64,000 nt of DNA from Silene conica (lineage: Eukaryota > Streptophyta > Magnoliopsida > Caryophyllales > Caryophyllaceae): assembly GCA_029255685.2 (NCBI GenBank), contig CM055315.2, forward strand, positions 32,741,501 through 32,805,500, written 5' to 3'. Shown here piece after piece: positions 13,373 to 26,700 of this stretch; position 1 is the first letter of the stretch, and every line of letters begins with the position of its first letter. The translations under genes and the position numbers were made by a program. The notes below the pieces were generated by a model. That model was given only the letters and a program-made list of their open reading frames with translations. It was not told the origin of the DNA and ran no database searches.

Positions 13373-13820
13373 CATGAGTAACCTGAAATTCTAGAGATAC
13401 AAAAACACTGGCACTTATTACTAATTTTTATCTTATTTATTTTTCTTATTTCTTCTTTTAAACTTCATCATTTAATTTATTTCTTAATCAATAGCAAATT
13501 TTATCTTTTACTATCCTTGTTTTAAAACCTCCTATTATATTATTCAACCAATCATAAAAACTTCATTTAATAATATAGATAGATATTAGTAGGTGTTATG
13601 TTAATACGAAGTAGTTGTTATTATATCTACACAAATATATATATAATCATTAGTTTGACCCAACTGATAAAATAGCTTTTGTTTTTCTTTTTCTTTCTTA
13701 ACTATAATCTTTATTTAATTCCTAATAACAATTAGCATATTTGCTATTGGTCCATAGAATAAAACATTTCAGTTGACATAAAAGATTGTAATAAAAGATA
13801 AGATATAAAGAAGGTTGTTT
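13373..13820. other. AT-rich spacer, nothing recognised
   Basis: About 450 bp of AT-rich sequence without a supported feature. Confidence 0.4.
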
Positions 13821-14200
13821 TCATAACTTATATCCTGAATAATCACTTTTTCAAATCTTATAACTACGATAACTTTCTTTAAAATTTTAGACCTAAAATA
13901 ACATTTTCTTACAAATATGATACCAAATTTTTAAAAACCATAAATCGACAATTTTACCCTTACTAACTTGACGATTTTTATTGGTGGTAATCGTGGATGT
14001 GTGGTTTAATGAGCGGGGGAAAGTAATATGATATTTAATTAGTAAGGACATACAAGATCGTCGATTCGGGACATTTTTTGGGATTTGTAATCTAGTTTGA
14101 AAGAAAATGTAATTTTAGGTATAAGATTTTAAATAAAGTTATCTTGGGTATAAGATTTAAAAAGGTAAATTATTCAAGGTATAAATTATTAAAAATGTGA
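13821..14200. mobile_element. Long-inverted-repeat MITE upstream of the gene
   Basis: A left arm (about 13,821-13,935) containing CCTGAATAATCAC, AAATCTTATA, GATAACTTTCTTTAAAAT and CCTAAAATAACATTTTCTT is mirrored by a right arm (about 14,090-14,200) in inverted order. This makes a ~100-bp imperfect inverted repeat around a unique centre. I could not fix the exact ends or target duplication. It ends about 340 bp upstream of the pectin methylesterase start codon. Confidence 0.6.
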
Positions 14201-14451
14201 TATATGTTTATATATATGATTAATATTTATGTAAATAAATTTGAGTGATTTTGATATGATAATTATCAATTTCCTTAAGTAATTTATATAGGTTTAGTTT
14301 TAGTAGAACATACATGTATATAGGGGTATATACATGATTAGCTTCTATCGAAAGAAATAATATGAAATCATGTTGACAAGAATATATAAATTTGTATATT
14401 ACCTAATATATATTATTGATTTATTCCATCTTATGTGATGAGAGAATAATT

Positions 14452-14460
14452 CTATATAAA
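14452..14460 (+). promoter_or_regulatory. Putative TATA box of the pectin methylesterase gene
   Basis: CTATATAAA lies about 80 bp before the ATG at 14,540, a usual distance for a plant TATA box with a short leader. No transcript evidence is available. Confidence 0.45.
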
Positions 14461-14539
14461 TTGGCGTTAATCTAGTCTGATTACATTATTGTTGTGAAGT
14501 AGTAAATTGTCTCATTTCATATAGTATAGCTTCCAAAAG

Positions 14540-14769
14540 ATGCATATAATGTTTAATGTAGTAGTCCTGTTTTTATTGATTAGAAGTGGTTTGATTTTGG
14601 TTTCTGCACTTGATTGTAGACCTAACTCGACTCCTTCCAGTCCCGCTTATACAATTACTGTATCACTAAATGGAATTAGAAATTTTAGTAGTGTTAGAGA
14701 TGCTCTTAATTTCATTCCAACAAATAATGACCAGTGGATAAAAATATTCCTCAAGCAAGGAAAATACAA
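14540..14769 (+). CDS. Pectin methylesterase exon 1
   Basis: Begins at the ATG that opens the signal peptide and ends at the donor GTAAGT (14,770). It encodes the secretion signal and the start of the beta-helix ([12 protein letters not shown], where the family has the tvqeAvdaIP type motif). It ends after the second base of a codon; exon 2 restores the frame. Confidence 0.85.
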
Positions 14770-17700
14770 GTAAGTTTATTAATATATACGTTGACAGTGG
14801 CGTTTTTGTTAAATATTTAGTGGTGTAGTGGTCAGATACTTAGTTTTCATTCGTGTGGTCTTGTGTTCGACCGCACGAATACCTTCTTGAATTATTTAGA
14901 TCCATTTTTTAAAATTGGGTTTTACTTTTGCCTCACGATTTTCTTGTGTGTAAATTTTAGTTCTCATTCCCGAAATCATTGTTAAGTTTTTGCACCCCTA
15001 TGAACTAGTGCTAGATTCCCTGTACGTAGACATTTTAGTTTTAGGTATTATTTCATTCCAATATTAATAAATTTTTTTATTTTTTATTTTTTATTTTTAC
15101 AGTGAACAGATACAGTTGCTTAGTAAATCATGTATTGTTTTGGAAGGAGAAGGCCGTTCTACAACATTTATAACAAATGATGCCCATGGCAATGATGGCA
15201 TGACCAATGGAAGCATAACATTTGATGCTTACGATGTTCATAACTTTGTGGTCAAGGGAATTACTTTCAGGGTAACATTTTTTAAACCTTCCCAACTATT
15301 TATATTAATAACGCAGATACACCACTATTTTATTATTCACATTTTACACTTTTCCCTATCAAATACTCCGTAACACATACGGGCTTTATAATATAACCGG
15401 GTGGAGGGAATTAAAGTCAGAATCTAATAATGTCAACTATACCTTTATTTTAAGGATTAATTGATAAGATTACTCTGAACTATGGGCGTCCTACTCAAAA
15501 TACTCCAAACTCTATTTTAACTACCAATATAACCAACTAATGCACTCATTCGCTTTTATTATAATATATGACCTGTTACATGCTAAGTAAGTGAAGAAAT
15601 TTATAACCCATCTTTAACCCGTCTTTCTTTTTTTACTTCTATGTTAATTTATTTCTCTAATCAAACCATTAAAACATGCTACAACAAGTTAACAAAACAA
15701 CAAATTCTATTCAAAGCAAATGAGGGTATTAGTTGATTATATTGGGAGTTAAAATAAAGTTTGGAGTATTTTGAGCAGAACACCCATAATTCAGAGTATT
15801 TATATCAATTAATCCTTATTTTAACCACAAAGTTAGAACATTCTCGACCTCATTCATATTTGGAAACAGACAAGATTAAGGAGATTTATGGGAATCAATA
15901 AAAATTTTGAGATTATAGTTAAATTTTTTCACTTTATTTTCAGCTTACATTTAGACGATCAGTTACGGATCTAGTTAATGCAGGTCGTGCCATGTTGTAT
16001 TCGGGTCTGATCAGACCAGGTTTTTTATTTGGTTTGAGTCGAGTTTGAGTTGGGCCACTTACGGGTTGAGTTAACAATAAGTACAACAATTCGGTTTGGG
16101 TTCGCGTTTGGATCATTCATGGGACGAGCCATTGCTAATATCGGGACTCGGGATGAGGTTATATGTTCAAAACCAAGAATAATGTACTTAATTACAAACT
16201 AGTTAATTTTTGAATTTACTTTTGTTAATAGAACTCATATAATCGTGCACTAAAATGGAGTGACGGAGCGACGATACCTGCTGTAGCCTTTAGAGCTTAC
16301 GGTGATAAACATGAATATATATCATGTGGGTTTGAGGGCTATCAAGATACATTGTGGGATGCTTATGGTCGTCATTACTTTACTTCTTGCTATATTGAGG
16401 GAGCCGTTGATTTCATTTGGGGAGATGCCCAATCCTTTTATGAGGTACCAACTACTCTATTTTTTTTATTTTTTATATCTACTTATTATATCATTCTAAA
16501 ACTTCACTAACTTCAAATCTTCAATCATAACTTTATATTTATATTGCAACTATATTTAAGGATGGATACACTTTACTTAAATCATTTTAGTTCAAGATTC
16601 AAAGTCTCCACAAGGTTCACTTCATTTGAAACCATCAACAAAATCAATCTACCCCTCTTACCACTCTTCATATTTTTGACAACATTTTTTCCGAGTAAAT
16701 CTCCTGAGGGATCGTCTCTCAATAAGTTTATTGAAAAATTATTGTACAAATTTTAAAAAACGTGGTATTAAATACAATAGGTACAAATCATGATTAAACA
16801 TAAAACGAGTATATTTATCATGTATGTGTAAAGAATAATAGGGTTGAAGTTTTTGTATATTGATAATACTTACTGTTACAAAGCTACGTTTATATAGAAT
16901 TACAAGCTTAGGCTAGTATACTAGAAGATAGGAACTAATCTTAGGTGATGGAGAGAATAAAGGAAACAAAAGATTACAAAAGATTACAAGGCATAAAATA
17001 AGGAATATACATATCAATCTCTTAATTACCAATAATTGTGGAACTCTTATTGTGGGAAAAGATCACGTATGATTAGGAGGGAATCATGGATTGGCTTTGA
17101 CTATTATCTTCAATATTCCCGCTCAAGATGGACGGTCGGAGACGAAGACCAATCTTGGATGATAATTCAATAAATCGCGGTTTGTGCAACGGTTTCGTTA
17201 GGGTGTCTGCTAATTGATCGGTACCATTAATATGTTGAACCCTAATATGACCATGACGTAGTTGCTCTTTGACGAAATGAAACGAAATAGCTAAGTGCTT
17301 CATACGAGAATGAAAAACCGGATTTGTCGAGTAGTGAGTAGCTGATAAATTATCACAATAAATTGCTGGCGGTTGAGATAGGCCAATGTCAAGTTCTTTG
17401 AGGAGGTCAGTGAGCCATAGGAGTTCAGTGGTCGTAGCCGCGACGGCCCTGAATTCAGCTTCAGTAGAGGAGCATGATATGGCACGTTGTTTTCGTGAGG
17501 ACCAGCTTATCGGATTAGAGCCGAGATAAATAATGTAACCGAATGTAGAGATATAATCAGTCGTATCGCCGGCCCAGTCCGCGTCACAGAACGCGTGAAG
17601 GCGTAGTGGGGACTGCTTTGCTAAATGAACACCGAGATTTAGGGTGCCACGAAGATATCGTAACAATCTTTTTAGGGCAGTCCAGTGAGTGTTTGTTGGG

Positions 17701-20700
17701 TGTGTTAAAAATTGAGCAAGTTTATTGACTGAGTATGCGATGTCGGGTCTCGTTAATGATAAATATTGTAGACTACCTATGATAGCACGGTAGTCAGACT
17801 CATTTTCAATTGGTTGGGTTTTGTCGAGTAGGAGCGGAGGGTGCGGTAGCATGGGTGTAGTCGCGGGGTTACACTCGTGGTAATTATATTTTTGTAGTAA
17901 ATCGAATAGGTATTTGGTTTGATTAAGGTGCATACCGGTTGCGGTCGGTGTAACTTCAATGCCAAGGAAGAAAGACAACGGCCCTAGGTCTTTTAGTGAA
18001 AACTTGGTTGCAATGTGAGTAATAAAGTCGCGTATGTGGTTGGAGTTTGGGCCCGTGACAATGATATCGTCAACATACACTAGAACAAAAAGGTTTAACG
18101 TATGTGTTTTAAGAATAAACAGTGATGGGTCAGTGACGGAATTTTTAAAACCGTAGGTCGTTAAATATGTTTTAAGTTTGGTATACCAGGCCCGTGGGGC
18201 CTGTTTTAGCCCATAGAGAGCTTTGTGTAGTTGACACACGTAGTCGGGTTGTTCGGTATCAACAAAGCCTGCTGGTTGTGACATATAAACTGTATCAAGA
18301 AGGGTACCTTGTAGAAATGCGTTGTTGACATCGAGTTGGTGGAGATGCCATCCCTGTGTAATAGCAAGAGTGAGTATGAGACGTATAGTGGTGGGTTTTA
18401 TTACCGGACTAAAGGTTTCCGAGTAATCAACACCCGGTCTTTGTAGAAATCCTTTTGCAACCAACCGAGCTTTATGTTGTTTGAGACTCCCATCTGGGTT
18501 ATACTTGACACGGTAGACCCATTTACAACCAATTACATTTTGGGCTTGGTGGCGGGGTACAAGGGTCCATGTTTTGTTTCGAATGAGTGCTTGGTATTCC
18601 TCGAGCATGGCGTTTCGCCATCGAGGATCAATGAGTGCTTGCTTAGTGGTTGTTGGAGTTGTGTGAGTGAGAGTGGCTGTTTGAGCGGTTTTGGTGTACC
18701 GTGGGTTCGGTTTTACAATGTTGTGAGAGAGCCTGGTGGCCATTCGGTGAGATGGGGGTGGGGGAGGTGGTGGTGGTGGCGTCGGGGATGAAGGCGGAGA
18801 GGGAGGAGGATCGATGGTATGCGATTGTGGAGTTGAGGGCTGAGAGAGTTGTGGGTCAGGAGAGTTAGGACGTAGGAGCTGGGTAGGATTTTGTGTGGTA
18901 GGAGATGGTGTGTCGGTTGGAATAGAAGTATTATTTGTAGGAGTGAGGTCTAGGATAGGTAAGGCTAGGGTACACCACGTATTTATAGAAGTAGAGATGG
19001 GTGGGTCGGTTTTTGATAGAGTCGGATATGGGAAGTCGGTTTCAATGAACCTAACATGACGAGAGGTGAATAGTTTACATAGAGACGGGTCATAACAGAG
19101 ATAGGCGCTTTGAGTGGTAGAGTAACCAACAAATATACAAGGTGTAGATCGTGGTTCCATTTTGTGAGCGGTATATGGTCGGAGCCAAGGAAAACAAAGG
19201 CAACCAAAGGGTTTAAGTTTGTGGTAGTTGGGCGGTCGTTGGTGAATAATTTCATAAGGAGATTTGTTTTGAAGAGTAGGTGTGGGAAGTCGATTAATTA
19301 AGTAAGCGGCCGTAGAGAAAGCATAGGGCCAGAATGGTGTAGGTAATTGGGCTTGGTGGAGAAGAGTAAGACCTGTTTCGACGATGTGACGATGTCGCCT
19401 CTCTGCAAATCCATTGTGTTCGGGTGTGTGAGGGGGTGAGGTTAGGTGAGTGATCCCGTCATTAAGAAGGGCTTGGTTTAAATTTTTATATTCACCCCCG
19501 TTATCAGAATAGAATATTTTTATTGGTTTGTTGAAATATTTTTCAACAATGGATTTGAATTGATGAAAAATTTTGTGAGTGTCGGATTTGTTTTTAATAG
19601 GGTAAAGCCAGAAATAGTGACTGAAATGATCAACGAAAATAATATAATACTTAAATTGGTCATGAGATAGAATTGGTGCGGTCCAAACATCGGAATAAAT
19701 AATATCAAGTGGTGCAGTAGAGGTTAAACTGGAAACAGAAAAGGGTAACTTTTGACTTTTATTCGTTAAACATGAAATGCAATGCGGAAAATCAGAAATA
19801 CGTAATTGAAATTTTGAGTTTAGCAATTTGAGAGTGGAATTTGACGGATGTCCCAAGCGGTGGTGCCAAGGACTCGTTGAGGCAGAGTAGGCATGGGTGC
19901 GTGTTGGTGGTTGCCAGGTGTAGGTTCCATCAAGGTAGGGGCCCTGAAGGAGGAGCGTTCCCGTCGAGCGTTCCTTAAAACAAACAGAGTCAGGTGAGAA
20001 AATTGCGATTGCATTGTTATCGCGACAAAATTGAGATACAGATAAAAGGTTTCGTGAGATAGTAGGAACGACTAGGACATTATTAAATTGAAGAGAGTTT
20101 AGAGAAAAAGAACCATGGTGAGTGATCGAAAGAGAGGAGCCATCGCCGATTATGAGGTCATCGGTCCATCATACGGTGTATGAAAGGAGAGGTTTGTGAG
20201 ATCGTTGACAACATGGTGAGATGCACCACTGTCAACGAGATAATTAGAGGATGTCGGGGTTTGAGTAGCAGTGGCCGTGTGGGCTGTGGGGTAGGTGCGA
20301 CGTGGTGGCGGAGGGAAAGTGACGTTAGGGTAGTCTCGTTTAAAGTCGGGACAGTCACTTAGAACGTGTCCTTGACCACGGCAGTACTGACAGCGGCCAA
20401 GGAACTGTTTTGGCGGGTTCGAAGGCTGGTTCGAATGGGTATGGTTTGATGGCTGATTTGAGGACGGATATCGAGGCTGATAATGTGGTTTCGAATTGTT
20501 GTAGTTATTGTGAGGTCGGGTTTGGTTGTTATAATTGGTGGAACGATGGTATGCCGCATTTGCAGAGGGTATGAATGGACTTGAATTGGTTTGTTTACTT
20601 ATGAGCAACTCTTGGTGTATTAATTTTTCATGTAGGGCATCAAAGGTAATGGGTACGTCACGTGCACGAACGGCATTGATGACGGATTTATAGAGATTTT

Positions 20701-23700
20701 GGTCAAGTCCGTCGAGTATTTGGCTTGTAATATCTTCGCTATCAACAGGTTTTCCGAGTTGAGCAAGATTGGCTGCACAACTCTTGATAGCGAGCATATA
20801 ATCGGTGATGGATTGGTTACCGTGGGTTATATTTTTGAGACGGTCTTTCAATTGTAGGATGTGACCACGCGAAGGGTTGGCGTAGGTCGTGGATAGGAGG
20901 TTCCAGGCGGCATGAGAGGTAGTACAGTCTAGAATAATTGGTGCGACGGAGTCATGGAGCGTTCCTGCGAGTGCCCCAAGAATGAGTTGGTCCTGTTTGA
21001 ACCAAGTGCCATAGGCCGGGTTGGGAATAGGGTCGGGTTTGGGTTTGTCGGTTGTGGCAGCGGGTGTGATGGTTTGTGGTGGCGGAGTGTGTGTTCCGTC
21101 GAGGAAACTGAAAAGGCTGAAGCCATGGAGGAGGCGAGTTAGTTGAAAACGCCAGGAGCGGAAAGTGGTGGGAGTGAGTTTTGTACATGTTGGGAACGAG
21201 ATGGAGATGAGCGGTTTTGTGGGTTCGTCGGAGTTAGGAATGGTGGTAGATTGGTTGGCCATGAATGTTGTTGTGTCAAGAATAACGAAGATGAGAGGTA
21301 GTATGGTTAGGATCGTATTGGTGACTGATACCATGTAAAGAATAATAGGGTTGAAGTTTTTGTATATTGATAATACTTACTGTTACAAAGCTACGTTTAT
21401 ATAGAATTACAAGCTTAGGCTAGTATACTAGAAGATAGGAACTAATCTTAGGTGATGGAGAGAATAAAGGAAACAAAAGATTACAAAAGATTACAAGGCA
21501 TAAAATAAGGAATATACATATCAATCTCTTAATTACCAATAATTGTGGAACTCTTATTGTGGGAAAAGATCACGTATGATTAGGAGGGAATCATGGATTG
21601 GCTTTGACTATTATCTTCAATAGTATGTAGGAACGAAATTACCATGTTGTGATCAATGACGTACCAAAGAATCACAAAATATATCAATAAAATGATACAA
21701 AAGAATGGTCTCTCAATAACTCATTGAAAGACCGTTTCTCTCAAATTTTAATATTATATAACCATAAATTTTATTATATTTATTATATAACCATAAATTT
21801 TATTTATTGAACATGTATACTTAAAAAAATATTGATAATATATAATAAGATAACATATGATAATGTTAATAGGAGCAATAATTGTAAGACGGGATAAAAT
21901 GGAACTATTAAGACATAGTTAAAAAAGGAAACTATAAAATTCAGATTTGAAAACTTTAAGATATATGTAAATTAATTAAAGAAACAAAATTAAGTTAATT
22001 ATATTCTATAAATTGCAGAAAATGGAAATAATATAAAAATTAATAAGCTAATAGTTAATGAAAGCTGACATGGCTGTTATGGTTCACGTTATTGGCTGAA
22101 AAAAACTGAAATTCTGAGGTTGAATGAGAGAGTTTCATTAGCCTAACTCTAAAACCACATAGCGCCACATAAGCGATTTTACAAGATTCTTTTATATATA
22201 TATATTGATGATTTCATTGAAAACATGATTTAACATCAAATAGCTTTATGTTGGAGAAAATATTATTTTAAATAATATATTGGATTTTATACAAAACTTA
22301 ACGATTAATTTTCTTGATAACCAAAATTTAAGATACCAAACGCGTGCAATTTACACGGATTAAAACTAGTACATCATCCCAAGTACCAACCACACCACAC
22401 CCTTCCACTCCCACTCCCACTCCCACTCCCACCTTTACGTCTAACCACTAGCAGGCAATATCCCAGCCACCGGCCACCCAAAGAGTCCCAGACGACCGTC
22501 GTCAACAATCCCAATCGCCAATGAGCAACCTTTTCCGTTGTCTCTCTATCATCTTCTCAAGGTCGCTCACCGGACATCGACAACGAAAACTACAACGAAA
22601 ACTACAGAACTTCTTGTCCCTGTTCTCAGAAAGACGACAATGGTGGTTGTAAATAGATCACTTAGAGCATCTCCAATGGTTTGCTTTAAGGACTTGCTTG
22701 CAATATTTATAAAATAGCAAGCAAGTAGCTTACCATTGGAGTAAAGAAATATTCATGTAGCTTATGAGCATGGTAGCTCTACCAAACATGTAGCTAGGTT
22801 TTGAAAAAATAAAAATAAAAAAATAAAATAAAAGGTAAAGTTTATGATTGGAGGAATATCTTATTGTGGGACCCATAATATTAGAAAATGTTGTATTCAA
22901 CCATTGGAGCGATATAGAGTCGAAAAACAAAATTGCATAAAAAACCGTATTAATAAATCAAGCTACAACGTATTGTAGCTGTCCATTGGAGATGCTCTTA
23001 GAATTACTAAATTAATCAACTACTTTTATGTACCAGTGTACCACCCACCAACTTTTTTTAAAAAAAGAAACACTTAGAAGAGATTGATAAAATTAGAAAG
23101 ATAATTAGAAGTATCATGAATTTATGGTCTAAAATAATAACATAATTACACAATCAATATTTGTTGACTCTGACTTAGTAGTTCAATATTGATATCGGCA
23201 CTTGGGAATATAACAATTTGTGGACTATACTATCAATATATATAAATCTGTTAGTATAGATTTGGAGTTTTATGACAAAAAAAATATGAATTTATATGTA
23301 TATATTTTACGAGTTTTATGAAAAAAAAAAATCTGAGCATTTTTATAAAAACATTTAACCCAAAATATTACTTCCTCCACACATCTATAATCTTCTCATT
23401 TCTCTAGTATATGTGAGTATTATTTTAGTGAAATGGGAAGATCATAGGTGTGTGGAGCAACTAGGGAGTATATATTTTTGGTTTAAATGAGCGCACCAAT
23501 TCGCAGGTGAGAATCGAATCCCCAAATTTCATGGTTGTTTGGTTGTCTTTTAAAATTACGGGAATTGGAAAATCATAGTAAGTGGAAAAATTAGGTCTTG
23601 TTTGGTTGCCCAAATCATGGAAATTAGAACTTGCTATGAAACTCTAATTTCTACATAATGTAGGAAGTCAATTACCTAGCCCCTCTAAGTAATTGGAAGT

Positions 23701-26700
23701 TCCCGCATGAATTGAAGTTCCTACATTCAACCAAACAACATTTACATAATTCACGTGATTTTCAAGTTCATATGAATTTAATCTTCACGGGAATTTTATC
23801 TTCCCATGTCGAACCAAACGACCCCTTAGTATAAATTGTGGCGTATATCAAATGGTGTTACATAGGACGGAACAATTCGTGTTGCTCCTAAAACAAATTC
23901 AAATATTAACGTATAATAATAGTATAGATACACTGTTGCTAGTTCCTAAATAGTTTGTTATCGTAAATGATATCTATCTTACGATCTTAATGATAAAACA
24001 AATATGTCACATTTCTAATTACGACTTATGGAAATAAACAAACTGAATACGTGAGTCGCGATAATGTTATAATGTTAAACAAACTGAATACGTGAGTCGC
24101 GATAATGTTATAATGTTATTGTTATATTTGTATTTCATATAAAAATGAATGGGTAAATTAGAAGGATATTGCATTGCATTGCATTAAGTGGGTGATGCAC
24201 ATTTGTTATACGGAGTAACATTTAAAAGACTTGAATTATGGAACAGGATTGTTTAATCAATGTGACGGGAGATGGATATATCGCTGCTCAAGGAAGAGAA
24301 TCTTTCCAAAGCCCAAGCGGTTTTGTATTTAATAGATGTCATATAATAGGGAGAGGACATGTAACCTTAGGGCGAGCATATGGACCATTTTCGAGGGTTA
24401 TATATATCAATTCCTTCTTTGACAATGTCGTTAATCCTGAAGGCTGGTTCATTTGGAGGCAAACTGGCCACGAGTAAGTTCCTTATACCACCCACACTAT
24501 TTTAATTTAATACACTATATTCCATCTTCATTATTATGTATTTTGTAATTACATATTGATGAGAGACAATCTCACACGAGACCTACAATTATATTTTTGA
24601 ATTAAGTAATATTAGTAATTAATGTAAATATGGGTGAAAATCTTGGAAAATGATCACCAAGAATGTGAACTATCAAATGGGAATAATAAAATGATGAAAT
24701 TAATCGGTTTACGAAATTGGGAAGAAAACAATTGAGATCAATTGTTAAGAGTGAAAAAAAAGTTGATTAATTCTCTCATTTTAATGAAATATATAACACT
24801 TGTATAGCGGCAAAAGTGACGATATACCTCCTTAACATGGTGAAAGACTTCTTAAGTTTCATCGTAATAATTAAGTTTCTTAGCTTTAATAAAATTTTAA
24901 ATTTTCATTAGAACTTCAGCAAATTAAATATGTTTTTTACATTATACAACCAATAACACATAAAAATTACTAATTATAACTTTTTAATTTATATATGATT
25001 AATTATTCAATTAAAGAAAATTTAATTTGTATAACCAACTATGATAAAAGAAACGGGAAATAAATGTGGCAATAGGGGACGAATACAAGGAAACGGGAAT
25101 TACGTATTGAAATGCTATGGATTAATTTCCATCAAGGTCGGTAACGAGTACGGTTTGATTGTTATTTGGTTGTAAATATAAATAATAAAAAGTAATATAG
25201 GGATTTGAGTTAACATCATATAAATAATATAATTGCATAAATGACGATCATAGGATGAATAACATTTGTTCAATTGTTTAGGTTACAAGACACCCATCTC
25301 TCGACATTAGTGTCAACCATGGACCGGGTTCTAAACCGCCTCTCGACTTTTGCAAGATCGTCCTTTAATCTCATGCTTAGTCTAATCCTATTCCATGTCT
25401 CTCAACAGAATTAACAAACTTTATCAATGTTTATGGCCTTAAACTTAGATTAATATAAACAAAACAAACATAGATATAAACAATCATGAACAATATTATG
25501 TTATCTACTAATTATGTAATTTTACAAGTATTTTTATTACATGTTTTCCCTAGTCCCTAGACTAAGGAAATTAGCTACTCATGATTAAATATAAACTAAA
25601 ATAAAATGATGAAATAAACACAATAAAAATATAAATAACACTAAGAAAAGAAATACAATACCGAAATGGAGAACTAAAACTTGAATTGGAAAAACAATTA
25701 GAACCAAAAGATTGCTTGAATATAAGGAAATGGAAAATGCTTACATCTTTGAAATGTAAACTAATGATAAAATGTAAACTAAATTATATTTGTATTGTAT
25801 GAGAGATTATGTAAACTAAGCTAAGAAATTATATGGAAAAGTCTATAAAAAGTATAAAAAGTATCCGAAATAGGTTGCACAACACCTCCTATTTATAATA
25901 AAATAGTAGGATAAACAGAAGTGGTTACAGGGGTCCAACCCTGATCGGGGTTGCCAGCCCCGATCGGGGCCGTAGTGCCTGAGTTACTCTTTCCTCAACT
26001 CGTTAAGTGAATGCTTAGGGGATCCAATGTGGGGTGTTAATTGCTCGGTTAATCACCCGATAAAAGACCCTAATCAACACTTTAAGAGCATTCAAGAGCA
26101 TCCAATGTTTGACTAATCTTCCTTTCATTTTGGGCTTTTCATTTTGGGCACGACTTTTAAGATTAAATTTCAATTCATTAAATCTCCATAAAAAAACCCC
26201 ATGCAAAACTTTATTCTCAGTCCATCACTTTGCTCTTGACTTTGCCTTGTACTCCAGACTTGCAATATTAGTAGAATTAGGCTCCTAAGAGCTGAAATAT
26301 CTACAAAACATGACAAAACAAGCAAAGATACTAGAACGCACATATTAGCTCATAAAAGACCAAGATAAGTGCCAAAAGACAATAGAATTCGAGCTAAAAT
26401 GATGGGATGAAGTATATAAAATATTCACTTATCACCCCTAGACCTTACTCCAACCAAACAAGTGACGAAAACAAACAGACTAAACAACAAAGACAACGAA
26501 AACTTCATGCAAGGTTACACAAGCCCAACACACATCATAAACTGCCAAATGACACCATTAATCAAACGAAACCTCCTAGAACCACCACCCTTCATGCAAC
26601 ACAAGACTAGCCTACAGGACACAAATGAAACGGGAAAAAGACCCAATGGTGGAGGAAGTAGGGCGATCACCAAAACAATCCAATACCACATCCACAAAGA

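Larger units (their letters stand above)
16827..21622 (-). mobile_element. Near-intact Ty1/Copia retrotransposon in intron 3
   Basis: Two 289-bp LTRs (16,827-17,115 and 21,334-21,622) appear identical base for base, and GTATG is duplicated at 16,822-16,826 and 21,623-21,627. The - strand PBS is TGGTATCAGTCACC directly beside the right LTR, and a purine-rich tract (GAGCGGGAA on the - strand) precedes the left LTR. Domains on the - strand run gag, protease, integrase, reverse transcriptase, RNase H, the Copia order. Identical LTRs imply recent insertion. One reading-frame break near 20,150-20,165 separates gag-protease start from the rest. It lies antisense to the host gene. Confidence 0.95.

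Noticed and set aside
15970..16150. Fragment of a GGGTCGAG-rich hAT element in intron 2
   Set aside because: Composition is suggestive but no inverted ends or target duplication could be found.
18474..18791. + strand frame over the Copia pol
   Set aside because: Antisense shadow of the pol coding frame.
24238..24477. Separate small gene starting at ATG 24,238
   Set aside because: The ATG lies upstream of the splice acceptor; the sequence is exon 4 of the pectin methylesterase.
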